A DNA stretch of 64,000 nt, taken from contig CAYJBY010000005.1 in NCBI GenBank assembly GCA_964368645.1, positions 1 to 64,000 on the forward strand. The letters run 5' to 3'. The notes beneath the pieces were generated by a model that was not told the DNA's origin, did no database searches, and worked only from the letters and a program-made list of their open reading frames with translations. The translations under genes were made by a program, and so were the position numbers. The stretch is from JAEDHM01 sp964368645. Its GTDB lineage: Bacteria; Bacillota; Clostridia; Christensenellales; CAG-1252. Shown here in pieces: positions 7,803-17,084 of this stretch (positions are counted from its first letter, which is position 1; every line of letters starts with the position of its first letter).

Positions 7803-7863
7803 GTTTTTCGCAGGAAGACTACGAAGGCAAAAGCGCAGTCCGTAGCCTTCCGCGTAGAAAAAC
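7803..7863. repeat. Long imperfect inverted repeat between galE and pfp
   Basis: The arms 7803-7823 and 7841-7863 can form an extended hairpin: GTTTTTC and GAAAAAC at the base, then GGAAGACTACG facing CGTAGCCTTCC with one mismatch. It lies 10 bases after the pfp stop. It may be a terminator without a proper U-run, or a processing site. Confidence 0.5.
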
Positions 7864-7873
7864 CTAAAAGTAA

Positions 7874-9118
7874 TTACTTACCTGCCTGAACCTTCTTGAG
7901 TTTGGCAAAGCGAGGAAGACCGTTCTCAAGAGGAGCCTTGCTGTCGCCCTGAATGAGCGGTAAAGCGTAATCCACGTAAGCCTGCGTTAAGCCCTTGCCC
8001 GCGGGCAGAATCCAATCCGCAGGGATTTTCTTCTCGGTGTTGGCAGCCAAAGCCACGTCCATCAAAGCGGTTTCGCAAAGATACTCCTTGCCCTCTGCTC
8101 TCTTAAGGTAAACCATCTTATCGGTCTCACCTGCAATCGCCGCTTTAACCGCGGTACTGCCGCAGGCAAACGCTTCCTCAACGTCGGTTTCGGACGCAAG
8201 GTGAGCGGCGCAGCGCTGCAAAAGACTGAATTCGATAGCACGGGTTTTGATACCAAGCTTATCCTTGACGAACTGAGCGAGCATAGCTCCGACGCCGCCT
8301 AACTGAGCGTGACCGAACAGGTCGGTGCTGCTAGCCGCGAATTCGCCTACGTACTTACCCTCAGCGGTGCGGATACCCTCGCTGACGACTACCATACACT
8401 TGTTGTCGTTCTTGTCGCAAACGTCCTTGACGCTGGCGAGAAAATCATTAAGGTCGAAGGGAGTCTCGGGCAGATAAATAAGGTCTGCACCCAAGCCTGC
8501 ATAGGTAGCGAGTTGAGCCGCCGCGGTAAGCCAGCCTGCGTTACGTCCCATAACTTCCAGAACGCAAACCATACCGGTGTTGTAAACGGTGCTGTCCAGT
8601 TTCAGCTCCATAATGGAAGTGGCGATGTACTTAGCCGCAGAGCCGTAGCCGGGGCAGTGGTCGGTGCCGAAAAGGTCGTTATCGATGGTCTTGGGAACGC
8701 CGATTACGTTAATATCGTAGCCTGACTTCTGCATATACTTGCTGACCTTGTTGCAGGTGTCCATACTGTCGTTGCCGCCATTGTAGAAGAAGTAGCGGAT
8801 ATTGTACTTTTTGAAAACCTCAAGCAAACGCTTATAATCGGTCTCATCAACGTCCGCCGCCTTGAGCTTATATCTGACGGAGCCTAAAGCGGAGCTGGGT
8901 GTATTCTTGAGAAGCTCCAGTTCCTTGGCGTCCTCTTGTCCTATGTCGAAGAAATCCTCGTCCAAAATGCCTTTGATTCCGTGATGTGCGCCGTAAACCT
9001 TGGTAATAACGTCGCTGTGCTTCAGGGCTTCGATGAAAACGCCTGCCGCGCTGCTGTTGATAACCGACGAAGGTCCGCCGGACTGTCCGAAAATCATAGC
9101 TCCTTTTAACTCTTTCAT
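7874..9118 (-). CDS. pfp: Pyrophosphate-dependent 6-phosphofructokinase
   Basis: The enzyme phosphorylates fructose 6-phosphate with pyrophosphate instead of ATP and can run in both directions. The type is decided by two positions: GGNDS at 114-118 has Asp117 where ATP enzymes have Gly, and PKTIDND at 142-148 has Lys143 where ATP enzymes have Gly. Catalytic Asp146 and the MGRNAGW substrate motif are present. At 414 residues it fits the PPi-PFK group. AGGAGGT precedes the ATG. It lies directly downstream of the ATP-dependent enzyme, 43 nt apart on the same strand, so both kinds of phosphofructokinase are probably made from one transcript. Confidence 0.92.
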   Translation of the reverse strand: MKELKGAMIFGQSGGPSSVINSSAAGVFIEALKHSDVITKVYGAHHGIKGILDEDFFDIGQEDAKELELLKNTPSSALGSVRYKLKAADVDETDYKRLLEVFKKYNIRYFFYNGGNDSMDTCNKVSKYMQKSGYDINVIGVPKTIDNDLFGTDHCPGYGSAAKYIATSIMELKLDSTVYNTGMVCVLEVMGRNAGWLTAAAQLATYAGLGADLIYLPETPFDLNDFLASVKDVCDKNDNKCMVVVSEGIRTAEGKYVGEFAASSTDLFGHAQLGGVGAMLAQFVKDKLGIKTRAIEFSLLQRCAAHLASETDVEEAFACGSTAVKAAIAGETDKMVYLKRAEGKEYLCETALMDVALAANTEKKIPADWILPAGKGLTQAYVDYALPLIQGDSKAPLENGLPRFAKLKKVQAGK

Positions 9119-9161
9119 ATATTACCTCCTAAATGTTTGTATAAATCAACGCGAAAACGCG

Positions 9162-10124
9162 TTACAGACTAACTATGTTGGCGAGCTCGTATAGAGCCTC
9201 GTCGGTGCGTGAGGGCATATCGAGGGCTTCGGTAATGGAATAATCCACGATTGCGTTATCCTTGATGCCCACGACTCTTGAGCCGCGCAGCTTGTTGCGG
9301 ATAAGGTCGATGGCCTTCGCTCCGAGCCTGGACGCTAAAACTCTGTCCGCCATACTGGGCGCGCCGCCTCTTTGGATATGTCCCAAAACGATGGAGCGGA
9401 AGGAAAGCCCCGTACGATTTTTCAGCTCGTTAAGCGCGGTATCGAGAGGGCACGCGCCCTCGGCCAAAACGATAATACCCGACTGCTTGCCTCTTGCTAC
9501 GTTGCGCTTAAGTTTCGCCGCTATCTCGTCGAAATTGACCTCGTGCTCGGGAACCATAACGATTTCCGCGCCGCCGGATAAGGCGGAATAAAGAGCCAAA
9601 TCGCCGCATTTTCTGCCCATAACCTGAATAATCACCACTCTGTCGTGGGAGGTCATAGTGTCGCGCAGGTTGTTAATTGCGGAAACGATGGTATTGACCG
9701 CGGTATCGAAACCCAAGGTGTAATCGGTATAGCTTAGGTCGTTGTCGATTGTGCCGGGGATACCCACGCCGTTGATGCCGAAATTATCGGATAAATCCTT
9801 AAGTCCTCTAAAAGAGCCGTCGCCGCCGATGACCACCAAGCCGTCGATACCTCTCAACGAAAGCACCTCTGCGGCGCGTTTCTGTCCCTCGTAGGTGACG
9901 AATTCAGGACTGCGTGCGGTTTTGAGCATAGTTCCGCCGCGCTGAATAATGTCGGAGACCGAACGTCTGGACAAAATCGACAAGTCGTCGTTGATAAGTC
10001 CTGCGTATCCGCGTTCAACGCCGTAAACCTCTATGTCGTAATAATCGGCATATCTAACTACCGCTCTGATCGCGGCATTCATTCCGGGGGCGTCGCCGCC
10101 TGACGTAAGCACAGCAATTTTCAT
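9162..10124 (-). CDS. pfkA: ATP-dependent 6-phosphofructokinase
   Basis: PfkA catalyses the committed step of glycolysis. The product is 320 residues, the usual bacterial length. GGDGS at 100-104 and PGTIDND at 123-129, with Gly at both discriminating positions, mark ATP use; Asp127 is the catalytic base and VMGRKCGDLAL the sugar-phosphate site. The start is the ATG at 10124 (MKIAVLTSGGDAPGMN), with AGAGAGAG upstream; the longer frame from 10193 adds an unrelated N-terminus. A TATAAT about 30 nt before the start could be a -10 box. The gene follows dnaE as in many Clostridia, but pyruvate kinase is replaced here by the PPi enzyme. Confidence 0.93.
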   Translation of the reverse strand: MKIAVLTSGGDAPGMNAAIRAVVRYADYYDIEVYGVERGYAGLINDDLSILSRRSVSDIIQRGGTMLKTARSPEFVTYEGQKRAAEVLSLRGIDGLVVIGGDGSFRGLKDLSDNFGINGVGIPGTIDNDLSYTDYTLGFDTAVNTIVSAINNLRDTMTSHDRVVIIQVMGRKCGDLALYSALSGGAEIVMVPEHEVNFDEIAAKLKRNVARGKQSGIIVLAEGACPLDTALNELKNRTGLSFRSIVLGHIQRGGAPSMADRVLASRLGAKAIDLIRNKLRGSRVVGIKDNAIVDYSITEALDMPSRTDEALYELANIVSL

Positions 10125-10375
10125 AAAACTCTCTCTTTTAAGATTTTCCTTATTATAACAAAAGACCGACGAAAACGCCAGTCTTTTGAACAATATATTT
10201 TGAAAGGATAATATAATTATCCGATACTCTTATCCGCGTTCTGCGCCGTCTGTCGTAAAAGGCTCGTTTTGAGCGGTGCGAAGAAGCGGAAATCGTTATC
10301 TTTTACTTTACCGAACCGACTCTTGACGGCAGGTTGCGAAGCTTGGCGTTCAAGCCGTTTTGCTTGGCTTGCGGC

Positions 10376-13300
10376 TCATCTTACGTTGAGATTCTCGCCG
10401 CCGTCGATGTCCAGCGCGTCGTAAATCGCATTCAGCAGGTCGTCGTCCAAGCGACAGCCGTCTCTCATAACGAATTGTTCCGTGCCGATTATAAGCGTAA
10501 CGGGCGTTTTGCCCTTATATCTTTGCAAAAGCTCCCTCACCTTGTTGGTGGAGGCTCCCGATTTCGACAAAAGAGTGATGAAAACGCGTTTTCCGACGTT
10601 CTCCACCGCAGGTGCGGCAGGCTGTACGGCGTTCTGAACGGAAACTTGCGGTTTGACAGCGGCAGGTGCCTGCGCGGTTTTTTGCGTTGCGCCGTATTCG
10701 GCTTTCGCTCTTGCGTCTTCGCCCCTATCGTAGTCCTCGCGCCTTGACTTCGGCGAGCCGTAAGGCTCCTCGTAGCTGTCGTAAGTTTCGGGCGGAATCC
10801 CGTATTCGATTGCGCTATCCGCGGTGGCGCCGTTGCCGTCAGACAGATGCCAAGGCTCGATTTTACGGACGAAAAGGCTGTATCGCTCCTCTTTCATACG
10901 CAGAGTGCCCCACACCTTGACGATTGCGCCTACTGCAAGAATATCCTTATATTTAGCGTAAGTGCCGCCGAAAAGCAGCAGTTCAATTCTGCCCGTAACG
11001 TCCTCGAAACTGACGATTCCTCTTTCCACGCCGTTCTTATCGACCTTGCGAACCACGTCGTAAATCATACCGCCCAAGACCTCGTTTTTGTTGTCGTAGG
11101 CAGGATCGTAATGTACCACGGCTTCGTCGCCTTCCTCGCTGTCGAAAACGTCGCTTTCCTCGTAGTCCTCCATAATTAAGGTGCCGAGCTTAAAGGGGAT
11201 TTTCGCGTATTCTGCGGCATAAGCGTCCAAGGGGTGCCCCGAGATATAAACGCCTAAAACGGTATGCTCGAAGTCCAAAAGGGTTTCCTTAGGGAACTCC
11301 GCAACTCTTTTCAATTCCACGCCGCCTGTCAAAGAGGAGTCCGCCTCGCCCAGCATATCGAAGATGGAAAACTGACCGCTTTCGGCTCGTTTGTTCTCCT
11401 CCAGTACCCCTGCCTGTACGAACTCGTAGTTGTTCAAAAGGGTGTTACGCGTCTCGCCTAAGCAGTCCAGCGCGCCTGATTTTATCATACCCTCCATCAT
11501 CGTTTTGTTGATGGCGGCTGTGGGTAAGCGGTGGTACAGGTCGTGCAAATCCTTGTACGGACCGTGTGCTTTTCTCTCGTCGATAACGAGCTGGGAAGCC
11601 GCCTCGCCTACGCCCTTAATACTGGCAAGACCGAAGCGAACCACCTTACCGTCGGTGGAAAAGTAAACGTCGCCGCTGTTTAAGTCAGGCGGCAGAACAG
11701 ATATTCCCTTGGAGCGGAGATAACCGATATACTTTTTGATTTCGTCGGGCTTGTCCAGACGGTCGTTCATAACGGCGGTGATAAACTCGTGCTGATAATA
11801 CTTTTTGAGATAAGCGGTTTCGTACGCGACTACCGCGTAAGCCGCGGCGTGGGATTTGTTAAAAGCGTACAGCGCAAAGGTCGCCATCTGTCCGTAAAGG
11901 GTTTCCGCGGTTGCCAAATCCATTCCCATATTAAGTGCGCCCTTAACGGGAGTTTCCTTCTTTTCGGGATTGCCTGCGGTGCCGTAGAAGAATATTTTCT
12001 TCTGCTTGTCCATTTCCTTGAGCTTTTTCTTGCACATTATGCGGCGGAGCATATCCGCTCTGCCCAAGGAGTAGCCGCCGACCACCTGCACTATCTGCAT
12101 AACCTGCTCCTGATAAACAAGACAGCCGTAGGTCATTTCCAGTATAGGCTTAAGACGGGGATCCAGATATTGAATACCGTCGGGGTTTTTCTTGTTTTTG
12201 ATGTAATCGGGTATGGAGTCCATAGGACCGGGACGGAAAAGGGAAATACCTGCGATAATATCTTCCATTGAGGACGGCTGGAGCTGTTTCATAAAGTTCT
12301 TCATACCCACGCTTTCAAGCTGGAACACCGCGTCCGTTTCCCCTGAACAAATCAGCTCGTAAACAGCGGGATCGTCGTAGCCTAACTTGGCAAAATCCAC
12401 GTCAACGCCGTGGTTTTCCTTGATGTAGCGTTTTGCGTACTTAATATCGGTAAGGTTGGTAAGCCCTAAAAAGTCCATTTTCAGCAAGCCTAACGCCTCT
12501 ACCTGATCCTTGGGGTACTGGGTGGTGATGATACGGGAAGCCTGTCCGGGCCTTCCGTTGCTCTGTAAAGGTACGTAGTCGCTGACTATCTCCTTACAGA
12601 TAACCACGCCTGCCGCGTGCATACCCGTGTTACGGGGCATACCCTCAACCTGAATCGCCATATCTATAACCTTTTTGATAAGGGGCTCTCTTTCGCACAG
12701 AGTGATAAGGTCGGCGGACTTTTGGTCAAGGTGCTTGGGATCTAAGCCCATAATACCCTTAATGGTGGCTTTGCCCTTAACGTCGGGAATCGCCTTGGTT
12801 ATGCGGTCAACATCGCTGTAGGGAACGCGGTAAACTCTCGCCACGTCCTTTATCGCCTGCTTTGCCGCGAGGGTGCCGAAGGTGATAATCTGCGTTACCT
12901 TGTCCGCGCCGTATTTGCGGATAACGTATTGAATGATTTTTTCTCTGCCCTTGGAGCAGAAGTCAATATCGAAGTCGGGGCTTGATACACGTTCCGCGTT
13001 CAAAAATCTTTCAAACAGCAGATTGTACCTAAGCGGTTCCACGTTGGTGATACCTATAGCGTAGGCGATTATACTGCCAACGCCGCTGCCTCGTCCTGCG
13101 CCTACAGGCACGTCTATGGTTTTTGCGTAATGGATAAAATCCCATACCACAAGGTAGTACTCCGACCAACCAAGACTGGTGATAACGTGAAGCTCGTATT
13201 CCGCTCTTTTCTTAATCTCCTCGGTGATTTCGCCGTAGCGGTTTTTAAGTCCGTCCCACGCCAGCTTAGTCAAATACTCCTCGGGCGTCGAGCCGTCTTC

Positions 13301-14356
13301 GGGGAAAAATTTCGGATACAGCTTTTGCTTGTACGGAATATCGAAAGAGCACTTTTCCGCCACCTCAAGCGTGTTGCTCAAAACCTCGGGGTGGTTGGGG
13401 AATAGCTCCGCCATCTCGTCGTGGGTTTTGATATAGAAACCGGGGCGGAATTTTAATCTGCCCTTGCGCGTTTCCTCCTCGGGCTGGTCGCTTACCTCGT
13501 CGCGGCCGGGCTCGTCCACGTAACGGTTTTGGCTTATGCAGAGCAGTACGTCGTGCATTTCCACGTCGGTGGGGTAGGTGTAGTGGGCGTCGTTGGTGGC
13601 AACCACCTTACAGCCGATTTCGGCGGCGATACGGAACAAAAGAGGAGTGCATTCGCGCTCTATGGGGATACCGTGGTCCTGAACCTCTACGTAAAAATCG
13701 CCCTCGTCGAACATACTCTTCAGTTCTAAGGCGCATTCCTTTGCTTTTTCGTAGGAATCGGCGGTTTTGCGCTGTAAAATACGGGGTATCTCTCCTGCGA
13801 TACAGGCGGTTAAGCAGATAAGCCCCTTGCTATGCTCGCGCAAGGTCTTATGGTCGATACGGGGGTGAGCGTAATAGCCCTCCACCCAAGCGATAGAGTT
13901 CAGTTTGCAAAGATTGTAGTAACCTTCGAGGTTTTTTGCGATTAAAACAAGGTGATAGGTCTCCTGACGGTACTCTCTTTTGGTAAGGTCGTCGCAGGTA
14001 TAAAACTCACAGCCTATAAGGGGCTTGATAAATGCGTCCTTGTAGGTAATCTTGTCTTCCTTGCTGATTTTTATCTCGTCAATATCGGGTGGATCTTCCG
14101 AAAACCCCGGATTCTCCGCCTTTTTCTTATTGTACTCCGCAGATTTGAGCTTGAAGATTTCCTTCTTCATATAGCTTTCCCAGTTCTTCTGCGCGGTTTC
14201 GTAAAATTCGATAGCTCCGTACATATTGCCGTGGTCGGTCATTGCGATAGCCGGCATACCCAGCTCTCTCGCCCTTTCAAAAAGTCCGCCGATACGGGCG
14301 GCGCCGTCCAAAAGGCTGTATTCTGTGTGTACGTGCAAGTGTACAAAAGGCTTCAT
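10376..14356 (-). CDS. dnaE: DNA polymerase III alpha subunit (DnaE)
   Basis: DnaE is the C-family replicative or lagging-strand polymerase. The PHP domain starts at residue 1 with HLHVHTEYSLLDG and MTDHGNMYG, so its metal ligands look intact. A lysine-rich insertion follows at about 60-100. The polymerase core contains PDFDIDFCSKGRE with the catalytic aspartates and GAGRGSGVGS. HhH, OB-fold and C-terminal domains follow, with a charged linker before the last 90 residues. At 1326 residues it is longer than the typical 1150 of DnaE. The start overlaps the whiA stop by 4 nt (ATGA), so translation is coupled. Confidence 0.93.
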   Translation of the reverse strand: MKPFVHLHVHTEYSLLDGAARIGGLFERARELGMPAIAMTDHGNMYGAIEFYETAQKNWESYMKKEIFKLKSAEYNKKKAENPGFSEDPPDIDEIKISKEDKITYKDAFIKPLIGCEFYTCDDLTKREYRQETYHLVLIAKNLEGYYNLCKLNSIAWVEGYYAHPRIDHKTLREHSKGLICLTACIAGEIPRILQRKTADSYEKAKECALELKSMFDEGDFYVEVQDHGIPIERECTPLLFRIAAEIGCKVVATNDAHYTYPTDVEMHDVLLCISQNRYVDEPGRDEVSDQPEEETRKGRLKFRPGFYIKTHDEMAELFPNHPEVLSNTLEVAEKCSFDIPYKQKLYPKFFPEDGSTPEEYLTKLAWDGLKNRYGEITEEIKKRAEYELHVITSLGWSEYYLVVWDFIHYAKTIDVPVGAGRGSGVGSIIAYAIGITNVEPLRYNLLFERFLNAERVSSPDFDIDFCSKGREKIIQYVIRKYGADKVTQIITFGTLAAKQAIKDVARVYRVPYSDVDRITKAIPDVKGKATIKGIMGLDPKHLDQKSADLITLCEREPLIKKVIDMAIQVEGMPRNTGMHAAGVVICKEIVSDYVPLQSNGRPGQASRIITTQYPKDQVEALGLLKMDFLGLTNLTDIKYAKRYIKENHGVDVDFAKLGYDDPAVYELICSGETDAVFQLESVGMKNFMKQLQPSSMEDIIAGISLFRPGPMDSIPDYIKNKKNPDGIQYLDPRLKPILEMTYGCLVYQEQVMQIVQVVGGYSLGRADMLRRIMCKKKLKEMDKQKKIFFYGTAGNPEKKETPVKGALNMGMDLATAETLYGQMATFALYAFNKSHAAAYAVVAYETAYLKKYYQHEFITAVMNDRLDKPDEIKKYIGYLRSKGISVLPPDLNSGDVYFSTDGKVVRFGLASIKGVGEAASQLVIDERKAHGPYKDLHDLYHRLPTAAINKTMMEGMIKSGALDCLGETRNTLLNNYEFVQAGVLEENKRAESGQFSIFDMLGEADSSLTGGVELKRVAEFPKETLLDFEHTVLGVYISGHPLDAYAAEYAKIPFKLGTLIMEDYEESDVFDSEEGDEAVVHYDPAYDNKNEVLGGMIYDVVRKVDKNGVERGIVSFEDVTGRIELLLFGGTYAKYKDILAVGAIVKVWGTLRMKEERYSLFVRKIEPWHLSDGNGATADSAIEYGIPPETYDSYEEPYGSPKSRREDYDRGEDARAKAEYGATQKTAQAPAAVKPQVSVQNAVQPAAPAVENVGKRVFITLLSKSGASTNKVRELLQRYKGKTPVTLIIGTEQFVMRDGCRLDDDLLNAIYDALDIDGGENLNVR

Positions 14357-15297
14357 TCTTCTCTCCTCAATTTATCTGCGATTTCGGAAATCCTCCGAAT
14401 TCTGTGGTATATTCCGCTTTTGCTAAGGTTCAATTCCCGTGCCGCGGTTTCGATACTGGCAGAGGGATTTTCGATACGGTAAAGTGCAAAGGTTTTCAAG
14501 CCCGATTTCAGGGCGGGAAGCTGACCTGCGTCAACAATCACCTGAATGTCGTTAGCTTGCTTAACAGCCGCCATAGCTTCTTTGTCGGCGTTAGCCGCCT
14601 CGCAGTTGGCTTGGCGGTTGATTCTGTTGTTCATATCCTTGACAATCATCTTATCCGTCCACTCAAAATAGGTTTTCGTTGCGCCCACAAGTCCGAGAAA
14701 ATCAAGTACGGACTGCCTTGCTTTAAGATTGATTACAAAGGTCTCGTTAGCTTCGTTTTCCTTGATATATCCGCGTAAATTCAAATCTGAAAACAGGCGT
14801 GTTACCTCGGTTGCGCTGGCTTCGGAATGGAGCGGAAGCTGAACAGTGCAGGCGTTTTCGTACAAGAATATTCTGCCGCCCCAAAGGAATAATCCTTTCA
14901 AAAACTCGGGCAGAAGACGGGATCCGTGCTTTACGCCCTCGGGTACACCGAAGTGAACTCCAACCAGCTTACCTTCCTTGTCAAAGGTCATTATTTTCAG
15001 CTTTGTAAGCAGAGTTTTTGCCGCAGTATCCGACAAAACCGCAACAAAGTAGCGTTTTTTCCTTCCGTCAAAGGGCTTGCGGATAATAAGCTCAGGCTTA
15101 ACTCCTGCTATACTTTCCGCTACGTTGCAGTAATCCTCGGCAAGCAGGGGATCGAAAGCGGTAAACTCCAAGCTGTGTCTTATTAGGTCGAATTCGCCTC
15201 CTGCCAGCAAAAGCGCGGCAAGATACGCCTCGGACTCCCGTCCCTTGCGGTTGACGCTTTCATAGATTTCCTGTCGTATCCTGTCAGTATTGCTCAT
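14353..15297 (-). CDS. whiA: Sporulation/division transcription factor WhiA
   Basis: WhiA is a LAGLIDADG-homing-endonuclease-derived DNA-binding protein that in Gram-positive bacteria affects division and sporulation genes. The N-terminal region with SEAYLAALLLAGGEF and FLKGLFLWGGRI is the LAGLIDADG-like part. The C-terminus (LPALKSGLKTFALYRIENPSASIETAARELNLSKSGIYHRIRRI) is the HTH_WhiA domain. The ATG at 15297 shares its A with the murB TGA stop. The 41 extra N-terminal codons of the longer frame lie in murB and are rejected. In many Clostridia rapZ and yvcK stand between murB and whiA; here they are missing. Confidence 0.92.
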   Translation of the reverse strand: MSNTDRIRQEIYESVNRKGRESEAYLAALLLAGGEFDLIRHSLEFTAFDPLLAEDYCNVAESIAGVKPELIIRKPFDGRKKRYFVAVLSDTAAKTLLTKLKIMTFDKEGKLVGVHFGVPEGVKHGSRLLPEFLKGLFLWGGRIFLYENACTVQLPLHSEASATEVTRLFSDLNLRGYIKENEANETFVINLKARQSVLDFLGLVGATKTYFEWTDKMIVKDMNNRINRQANCEAANADKEAMAAVKQANDIQVIVDAGQLPALKSGLKTFALYRIENPSASIETAARELNLSKSGIYHRIRRISEIADKLRREE

Positions 15298-16124
15298 CAC
15301 CCTAACGGAGCTGTGATAAACTCCCTTTCCAGTGGAACTTCCGAGCTTTTTTCGATTAGCTCCACTAATTTCAGAACGTCGCTTGAGGTGGCGTTGCCTG
15401 TATTGATTATAAAGTTGCAATGCTTTGCCGACAGCATCGCGCCGCCGATTTGCTTTCCCTTAAGTCCCGTGCGTTCGATATATTGCGCCGCCGAACCGCC
15501 CTTGGGATTCTTAAATACACAGCCGAAACTGCGTTTTCTCGGCTGAGTTGCCGATCTGTATTCGGTATAATATCTGATTTTATCGGATATATCCGACTGA
15601 TTTCCTTTTTTGAGTTGAAGACGTACGCATAGCGCGATAGCAGTTGTTCCCTTTCTGTAGCCGCTTTTGACTGCGTCACCCGACAGCGTAATTTCCTCGC
15701 CGTCGATAAGTACGGTCAGCGTGTCCACAAGGTCGAAAATACTGCTGCCGAAGGCTCCTGCGTTGCCGTGTAACGCGCCTCCTACCGTTCCGGGTATGCC
15801 GCAGGCAAACTCCAACCCCGTATAGCCTTTTTTAGCGGCAAGCTGTGCCACCGCCGACAGGGTTGCTCCTGCCTCGCAGTAAAAGCTTCCGCCGATTTGC
15901 TGAACCTCATTCAGCCTGTTAAGGGTTACGGCAGGCGTTGAACCCTTGTCGGGAATTAACAGCTTGGTACCGCCGCCCAGCAGCCATAGCTCCGGCTTAG
16001 CCCTAATCAGTTCTTCCGCTTCCTCAACTTCCGTCGGCACGTACAGCTCGAAATCGCCGCCTATCCCGATAGAAGTTACCGCTTTCCCGTTTACCTTTCT
16101 TTTAATATTATCAAAGTTACGCAT
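15297..16124 (-). CDS. murB: UDP-N-acetylenolpyruvoylglucosamine reductase
   Basis: MurB makes UDP-N-acetylmuramic acid with NADPH and FAD in peptidoglycan synthesis. The FAD-binding motif WLLGGGTKLLI, the GLEFACGIPGTVGGALHGNAGAFG stretch (written here only to show the GIPGTVGGA signature) and the YRSATQPRKRSFGCVFKNP region are typical. The proton-donor position usually held by Ser in GS-x-FKNP is Cys here, as in a subset of type II MurB proteins. At 275 residues it is compact. The ATG at 16124 has no clear Shine-Dalgarno sequence. The gene starts 23 nt after the HAD gene stop and overlaps whiA by one base. Confidence 0.93.
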   Translation of the reverse strand: MRNFDNIKRKVNGKAVTSIGIGGDFELYVPTEVEEAEELIRAKPELWLLGGGTKLLIPDKGSTPAVTLNRLNEVQQIGGSFYCEAGATLSAVAQLAAKKGYTGLEFACGIPGTVGGALHGNAGAFGSSIFDLVDTLTVLIDGEEITLSGDAVKSGYRKGTTAIALCVRLQLKKGNQSDISDKIRYYTEYRSATQPRKRSFGCVFKNPKGGSAAQYIERTGLKGKQIGGAMLSAKHCNFIINTGNATSSDVLKLVELIEKSSEVPLEREFITAPLG

Positions 16125-16147
16125 ACGATAAGATATGCGAAAGGAAG

Positions 16148-16960
16148 CTAAATCGTACCCTCTAATATTCCTTTAATTACGTCCGCAACGCCGCCCTCTG
16201 CGGCAGTGGGGCAAACGTAGTCAGCCGCCTCGATTACCTCGGGCATACCGTCCTTGACGGCAACTCCCAGTCCTGCGGCTTTAAGCATAGAAATATCGTT
16301 GGTTGCGTCGCCGCAAGCCACGGTTTTGGATAGGGGTATTCCGTAAAACTCCGCCAGTCGGGTAACGCCGTTACCCTTGCCCGCTTTTGAGCTGACGACC
16401 TCGGCGAAACGGGGCGTGCTTTGCGACGCCTCTACGGCGGCTCCGTATTTTTCCTTGATACGCGCCACAACGGCTTTGGTTTCCGACGGGTTGCAATGTA
16501 TAATTATTTTGTTGGCGCAAATACCGTTTTTCCTAGCAAAATCCGACAAATTTTCAAATACGAAAACCCCGTCGACGTCCGTGTATTGCGCGTAAGACGC
16601 GGTTTCGGGATTAGGCTCATTAACGTAGTAGTCCATTCTGTCGTAAAGCTGTGCCACGTGACCTATGCTTTCCGCGAACTTAAGTATATCGACGGTTAAT
16701 TCAAGTGACAGCGTTTCGTTGAAAATCAGCTTATCACCCAAAAAACACGCCGAGCCTTGCAAGCACAGCAACTCGCCCTCGTACCGTACCGCCTCAAGCT
16801 GTTTGATAATAGACTTGTATTCCCTGCCTGTGCAAATGACGAATCTGCCGCCTGCCTTGCGGTAGTCGTCTATTGCCGAAAGCAGTCTGTCGGGTAAGGA
16901 CGGAGAATTATAAGGACGAAGAGTGCCGTCGTAGTCGCATACAATCATATCGTATTTCAT
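16148..16960 (-). CDS. HAD-family (Cof-type) sugar-phosphate phosphatase
   Basis: The product is a class IIB HAD hydrolase of 270 residues, a group that dephosphorylates sugar phosphates or flavin precursors. Motif I is CDYDGTLRP with the nucleophile Asp, motif II ICTGR, motif III a Lys region before SKAGKGNGVTRL, and motif IV GDATNDISML. The cap domain is the Cof type between motifs II and III. The real substrate cannot be told. The ATG at 16960 lies 7 nt behind a TAAAAT box with TTGAAA 18 bp upstream, and no ribosome binding site is present, so a leaderless mRNA is likely. The gene heads the murB-whiA-dnaE-pfkA-pfp run. Confidence 0.88.
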   Translation of the reverse strand: MKYDMIVCDYDGTLRPYNSPSLPDRLLSAIDDYRKAGGRFVICTGREYKSIIKQLEAVRYEGELLCLQGSACFLGDKLIFNETLSLELTVDILKFAESIGHVAQLYDRMDYYVNEPNPETASYAQYTDVDGVFVFENLSDFARKNGICANKIIIHCNPSETKAVVARIKEKYGAAVEASQSTPRFAEVVSSKAGKGNGVTRLAEFYGIPLSKTVACGDATNDISMLKAAGLGVAVKDGMPEVIEAADYVCPTAAEGGVADVIKGILEGTI

Positions 16961-16967
16961 AATATAA

Positions 16968-16997
16968 ATTTTACCATAAAGAGCCGTCTTTTTTCAA
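16968..16997 (-). promoter_or_regulatory. Promoter giving a leaderless HAD/murB transcript
   Basis: Minus strand TTGAAA (16997-16992), 18-bp spacer, TAAAAT (16973-16968); the ATG is 7 nt further, the usual distance to the transcription start. Confidence 0.7.
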
Positions 16998-17084
16998 CGC
17001 TTTAAGCCTCAAATAATGGTTGCAAAAAAATAATCGCCGCAAGGGATAATATAATAAATAACAATACGGAACTAAAACGGGAAT

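Noticed and set aside
7650..7889. 79-codon plus-strand frame
   Set aside because: It spans the galE upstream region and the inverted repeat and has no ribosome binding site.
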